Positions 61,149 through 64,000 of a DNA stretch of 64,000 nucleotides are shown here, in pieces. Both the position numbers and the translations under genes were made by a program. A model generated the notes under the pieces. The model saw nothing but the letters and a program-made list of their open reading frames with translations. It ran no database searches and was not told the DNA's origin. Within the stretch, counting starts at the first letter, position 1, and every line of letters starts with the position of its first letter. This DNA is from Pedobacter sp. N36a (GTDB lineage Bacteria > Bacteroidota > Bacteroidia > Sphingobacteriales > Sphingobacteriaceae), in contig NZ_JACSZW010000004.1 in NCBI RefSeq assembly GCF_014472395.1, positions 434,001 to 498,000 of the forward strand, read 5' to 3'.

Positions 61149-62765
61149 TTACTTCAATTCGATACGCACGATATTCCCTACTCTTTGGCTATCGAACTTG
61201 TAAATATTACCAACCATAATTACAGCAGGGTTTCCTAATGCAGAAGTCGTTTCGATCACCTTAAACACCGAACCTTCAAAAACTCCTGTATTGTTATAAT
61301 TCGCGGCCAGACTACCATCACCGTTTAACACCATGAATCCTTGTCTCACGATTCCATTATAAGTCTTGAAAGTTCCTGAAACGAGGATTTTCCCGCTATT
61401 CAATTGGATGGCATGAGTAGCAAAACCACCTGTCAATGCGCCAAATTTGAAGGTTGGATCGATGCTTCCATCAGATTTCAACATGGCCACACCATCTGCT
61501 GGTACACCATTGTAATTTTTAAACAGGCCTGAAATCATGATACTTCCAGTCACCCTATTCACTACCATAGAAAGGATGTCGCCATCGGCACCAGAACCGG
61601 TTTTAAAAGTAGGATCGAAAGCCCCCAATGTATCCACACGAACAATATTTTTAGCCGGACTGCCATTATAATTGGTAAATGCGCCAACTGCAATGATTTT
61701 ATGGTCTGGCTGCATATGAGACTCGTAAATCATCCCATTTACACCAGGGTACCCTTTTTTGTTAGCTTTATCAAAGTTATAAGTAGAGTCCAGTGTGCCA
61801 TTCAGCTTCATTCTGGCAAAAGCATTCATTGGGGTAAAATCTACTATTTTACTAAGTCTGGTAGAACGCTCATAAAAGGTACTTCTATAGCCAACAAAAC
61901 GACCTACCGTGATAATTTTATTATCTACTGCATAAATCCTGTTGACCGTACCCAATACTCCACCATTAAAGGCGGGCACAGTATCCAATCCGTTTTTCGG
62001 AAATAACGGCGTTAAGTTAATCAGGTCAACCACCATTGTATCCAGTGAACCATCACCATTCAAACGGGTAATTCCAGATGCACCTAATCTTCCGTTAAAA
62101 GAATTCATGCTCCCTCCAACCATAAATTTACCCGACTGTAGAGGTATGGCAGTATACAATACTCCGTCGGTTCCTTTACCAGCTTTAAGTCCAGCAGCAA
62201 ATTCTCCATCTTTGGTGATTTTTACAATTCCATTAATAGGAGCTGCCGCAGCTTTCTCCTGGTAATTCGTAAAAGAACCCATCAATAAATAGCTTCCATC
62301 CTGTAATAACAGAATATCCGCAATGGTACCATTTGATCCATTTTTTGCTTTAAACGTTGGATCTAAAGACACCTTTCCTTCGATCGTGAATTTAGGACCA
62401 AAAAATGTTTGTCCGTCTAAAACAATGGTCGTACCTCCGCTACTTGCATTTGCCGGAACCACTATATTTAGTGTACTGTCTGTTAAGCTGGTTACTTCAG
62501 TTTTGATCTCATTGATGAAAAACTCAAATTTCCCCTGATAAGCCAAAAGCCCTCTCACTTTAATGGTCGCCTGATCGCCCGGGACACCGGATCCTGCGCT
62601 TTCTCCCGAATCGGCAAAACTTACCCCTAAAGGCATTTTACCACCACCATATGGATCTTCGCCGATACCATTTTTTTTCTTACAAGAAAAAGTGACAGTG
62701 GCCATAACCATTAACAGCAGCATCAACCTTTTTATCTTCACTTGCTTTATATAGATTAAAATCAT
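61149..62765 (-). CDS. TIG plus delta-60 repeat surface lipoprotein (DUF5008-like)
   Basis: A 538-residue lipoprotein (lipobox VTFSCKKK). After a short linker comes an IPT/TIG Ig-like domain (about residues 60-130: DQATIKVRGLLAYQGKFEFFINEIKTEV). Then several delta-60 beta-propeller repeats of the form LxxDGSLDxxF, e.g. NGDGSLDTMVVDL, KSDGSIDPTFKFG and NGDGSLAANYN. No enzymatic motif. In Bacteroidota utilisation loci such proteins stand in the SusE/F position and bind substrate on the surface. It is 27 bases upstream of copy B, transcribed with it. Confidence 0.82.
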   Translation of the reverse strand: MILIYIKQVKIKRLMLLLMVMATVTFSCKKKNGIGEDPYGGGKMPLGVSFADSGESAGSGVPGDQATIKVRGLLAYQGKFEFFINEIKTEVTSLTDSTLNIVVPANASSGGTTIVLDGQTFFGPKFTIEGKVSLDPTFKAKNGSNGTIADILLLQDGSYLLMGSFTNYQEKAAAAPINGIVKITKDGEFAAGLKAGKGTDGVLYTAIPLQSGKFMVGGSMNSFNGRLGASGITRLNGDGSLDTMVVDLINLTPLFPKNGLDTVPAFNGGVLGTVNRIYAVDNKIITVGRFVGYRSTFYERSTRLSKIVDFTPMNAFARMKLNGTLDSTYNFDKANKKGYPGVNGMIYESHMQPDHKIIAVGAFTNYNGSPAKNIVRVDTLGAFDPTFKTGSGADGDILSMVVNRVTGSIMISGLFKNYNGVPADGVAMLKSDGSIDPTFKFGALTGGFATHAIQLNSGKILVSGTFKTYNGIVRQGFMVLNGDGSLAANYNNTGVFEGSVFKVIETTSALGNPAVIMVGNIYKFDSQRVGNIVRIELK

Positions 62766-62812
62766 AATTCTTTATTAAAATATAGTTATACAATTATTCC
62801 AGTTCAATCCGA

Positions 62813-63601
62813 TTAAGGATCGATGCCCATCGACAAGGCAGTGATGATGAAATTACTCACATCAAATCCAAAATATTGAGGCAGGGTTATCTTTATAGGT
62901 GTAAGTGTTCCATTAATATCGATTAAGTACACCGTCCCGATATACAGATTTTGCAATACATGCACTCTACCATTAGTAGGTGCAATATCTGAGGAGGCCA
63001 CTCTATTGAGTATTAAGCTCTTGGTTGGATTGGAATAATCACCGATATAAGAAATCATCAATTGTCTGTAGCCCGCATATTTAACACCACCGGCATCATT
63101 ATAAACTACCCCAATATTCATGGTTCTACCAGGCTCATTATCTACCGATATAGAGTTGTAGCCCTGACCAGGATAAGCCTGCATTGCAGCAGTATCAATT
63201 TGAGGGTAATCTTTTAGGCCATAGTTTCCTTTAAAAACATACATGGCCAGCATTTTACGCCAGAAGGCCGGCTTCAATTGCTCCAAACGGGTCACTGTAT
63301 CTCTTCCAGAGCGGGCCAAATAATAATTTAAAGCATGCACAGATTGGTGTACAGTTGCACTAGTAGGCGCAAAAAACGTGATATTTTCTTTATCAAAGAC
63401 CTCTTCCATGCCAGCAATCTTGATGATGCGGCTCAGCGAGTCAAAATGAACAGGTTTAGAATTCAGGTATTGCAAAACTGTACCATTGAATTTTGCATCA
63501 TGAACACCGGTATCCTTAAAAAAGGGTTCTTTCTTACAACCAGCGAAGAAGCTGGTTGCCAGTAAAAGAACGGGTACTATTATTTTAATTAGTTTCAACA
63601 T
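62813..63601 (-). CDS. Fasciclin (FAS1)-domain surface lipoprotein
   Basis: A 262-residue lipoprotein (lipobox FFAGCKKE, Cys about 21). The rest is a single FAS1-like domain: NGTVLQYLNSKPVHFDSLSRIIKIAGMEEVF, ITFFAPTSATVHQSVHALNYYL, LAMYVFKGNYGLKDYP and the closing TNGRVHVLQNLYIGTVYLID, with the H2-like VHVLQ motif. FAS1 domains mediate adhesion or protein contacts. Located between the SusD and DUF5008-type genes, a common order in Pedobacter-type loci. Start ATG gives a good signal peptide. Confidence 0.85.
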   Translation of the reverse strand: MLKLIKIIVPVLLLATSFFAGCKKEPFFKDTGVHDAKFNGTVLQYLNSKPVHFDSLSRIIKIAGMEEVFDKENITFFAPTSATVHQSVHALNYYLARSGRDTVTRLEQLKPAFWRKMLAMYVFKGNYGLKDYPQIDTAAMQAYPGQGYNSISVDNEPGRTMNIGVVYNDAGGVKYAGYRQLMISYIGDYSNPTKSLILNRVASSDIAPTNGRVHVLQNLYIGTVYLIDINGTLTPIKITLPQYFGFDVSNFIITALSMGIDP

Positions 63602-63634
63602 AAAAATCAGAATTATGGTTTGTGATAGGAATTG

Positions 63635-64000
63635 TTATCTCCAGAAATCATTTAAAGTCATATATGGATTGCGATTCATTGCGCTTTGGTCAATAGGCCA
63701 GGTCCAGGCACCATTGTTAAAGTCTTCTACCCCAATCGGGTGAAAACAATACTTGTCTCTTAGTACCCTTTTGGTACGAACAAGGTCAAAGTACGCATGT
63801 CCTTCTCCCATTAATTCTCTATTTCGCTCATAGAAGATCGCATCCTTTAAGTCCTCATCACTATCTGTGATCGGATCGGCACCTGCTCTTTTACGAATGA
63901 TATTTACCGTAGCTCTGGCATCAGCATTCAAGCCTAATTCTGCCTGCGCTTCTGCACGTAACAGGATGGCATCTGCCAAACGGAATACGATCATGTTATC
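63635..64000 (-). CDS. SusD/RagB-family nutrient-binding lipoprotein, 5'-truncated
   Basis: The last 121 codons of a SusD-like gene; the frame stays open to the window end. Seen: VFRLADAILLRAEAQAELGLNADARATVNIIRKRAGAD, a SusD TPR helix pair, followed by IFYERNRELMGEGHAYFDLVR and the terminal WPIDQSAMNRNPYMTLND, all classic SusD C-terminal motifs. SusD proteins sit on a SusC TonB-dependent channel and hand over glycans. The susC gene is expected just upstream, outside the window. Confidence 0.93.
   Translation of the reverse strand, partial: DNMIVFRLADAILLRAEAQAELGLNADARATVNIIRKRAGADPITDSDEDLKDAIFYERNRELMGEGHAYFDLVRTKRVLRDKYCFHPIGVEDFNNGAWTWPIDQSAMNRNPYMTLNDFWR

Noticed and set aside
1..64000. 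CRISPR arrays, tRNA/rRNA genes, transposases, phage genes or attachment sites
   Set aside because: None seen: no regularly spaced repeats, no tRNA-like cloverleaf, no transposase or integrase motifs on either strand.

Overview
This window reads as a chromosomal segment of a Bacteroidota bacterium, most likely Sphingobacteriaceae and close to Pedobacter. This is an inference from gene content; no 16S gene is present. The signs are SusD/RagB-type lipoproteins with many SPII lipoboxes, a Bacteroidota-style TonB/ExbB/ExbD/ExbD operon, a GldJ-type lipoprotein, weak Shine-Dalgarno sequences, and several promoters of the Bacteroidota form TTTG-N19-TAnnTTTG. No tRNA, rRNA, CRISPR array, insertion sequence or phage gene was seen.

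Layout. (1) 1-8045: end of a surface-polysaccharide locus, with a flippase cut by the window edge, three methyltransferases, three glycosyltransferases and a rhomboid protease. (2) 8117-12511: housekeeping genes (SDR oxidoreductase, TypA/BipA, NAD(P)-binding protein) and an esterase. (3) 11684-17800: an amidoligase cluster, made of two alpha/beta-hydrolase esterases, an ATP-grasp ligase, a GCS2/YbdK carboxylate-amine ligase, a class I glutamine amidotransferase homologue and a second, divergent ATP-grasp-like protein. It looks like a route to an unknown amide- or peptide-linked metabolite and is the best candidate for an undescribed system. (4) 17851-20674: a 52-residue FeoB-associated-type Cys-rich membrane protein, a Crp/Fnr regulator followed by a perfect palindrome, YceI, pirin and IspF. 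(5) 21033-27108: GldJ, a biotin carrier protein, DUF4159, RsmE, a CorC/HlyC-type membrane protein, pyrophosphatase and a DedA protein. (6) 27154-40130: a complete nuoA-N operon for respiratory complex I, with a short NuoG. (7) 40205-46143: an ExbB-ExbD-ExbD-TonB operon that continues into a small membrane protein, a PstS-like lipoprotein and a TPR protein. (8) 46427-51981: PckA, YciH, a lipid kinase, metK behind a long-loop SAM-II riboswitch, a third ExbD and a small conserved protein. (9) 52154-64000: a polysaccharide/glycoprotein utilisation locus on the minus strand (SusD fragment, fasciclin, delta-60 repeat protein, two LamG lipoproteins with an alkaline-phosphatase-like fold, an M60 peptidase, a discoidin lipoprotein and a GH84 hexosaminidase).

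How the parts work together. Complex I and the ExbB/ExbD/TonB motor make and spend the proton gradient; TonB would energise SusC-type import such as that served by the right-hand locus. That locus combines an M60 glycopeptidase with a GH84 N-acetylglucosaminidase, which points to mucin-like or other O-glycosylated proteins as substrate. The two phosphodiesterase-fold lipoproteins appear to have lost metal ligands to different degrees, so they may serve as glycan-binding scaffolds. All functional assignments come from reading motifs in the sequence; no database search was possible.
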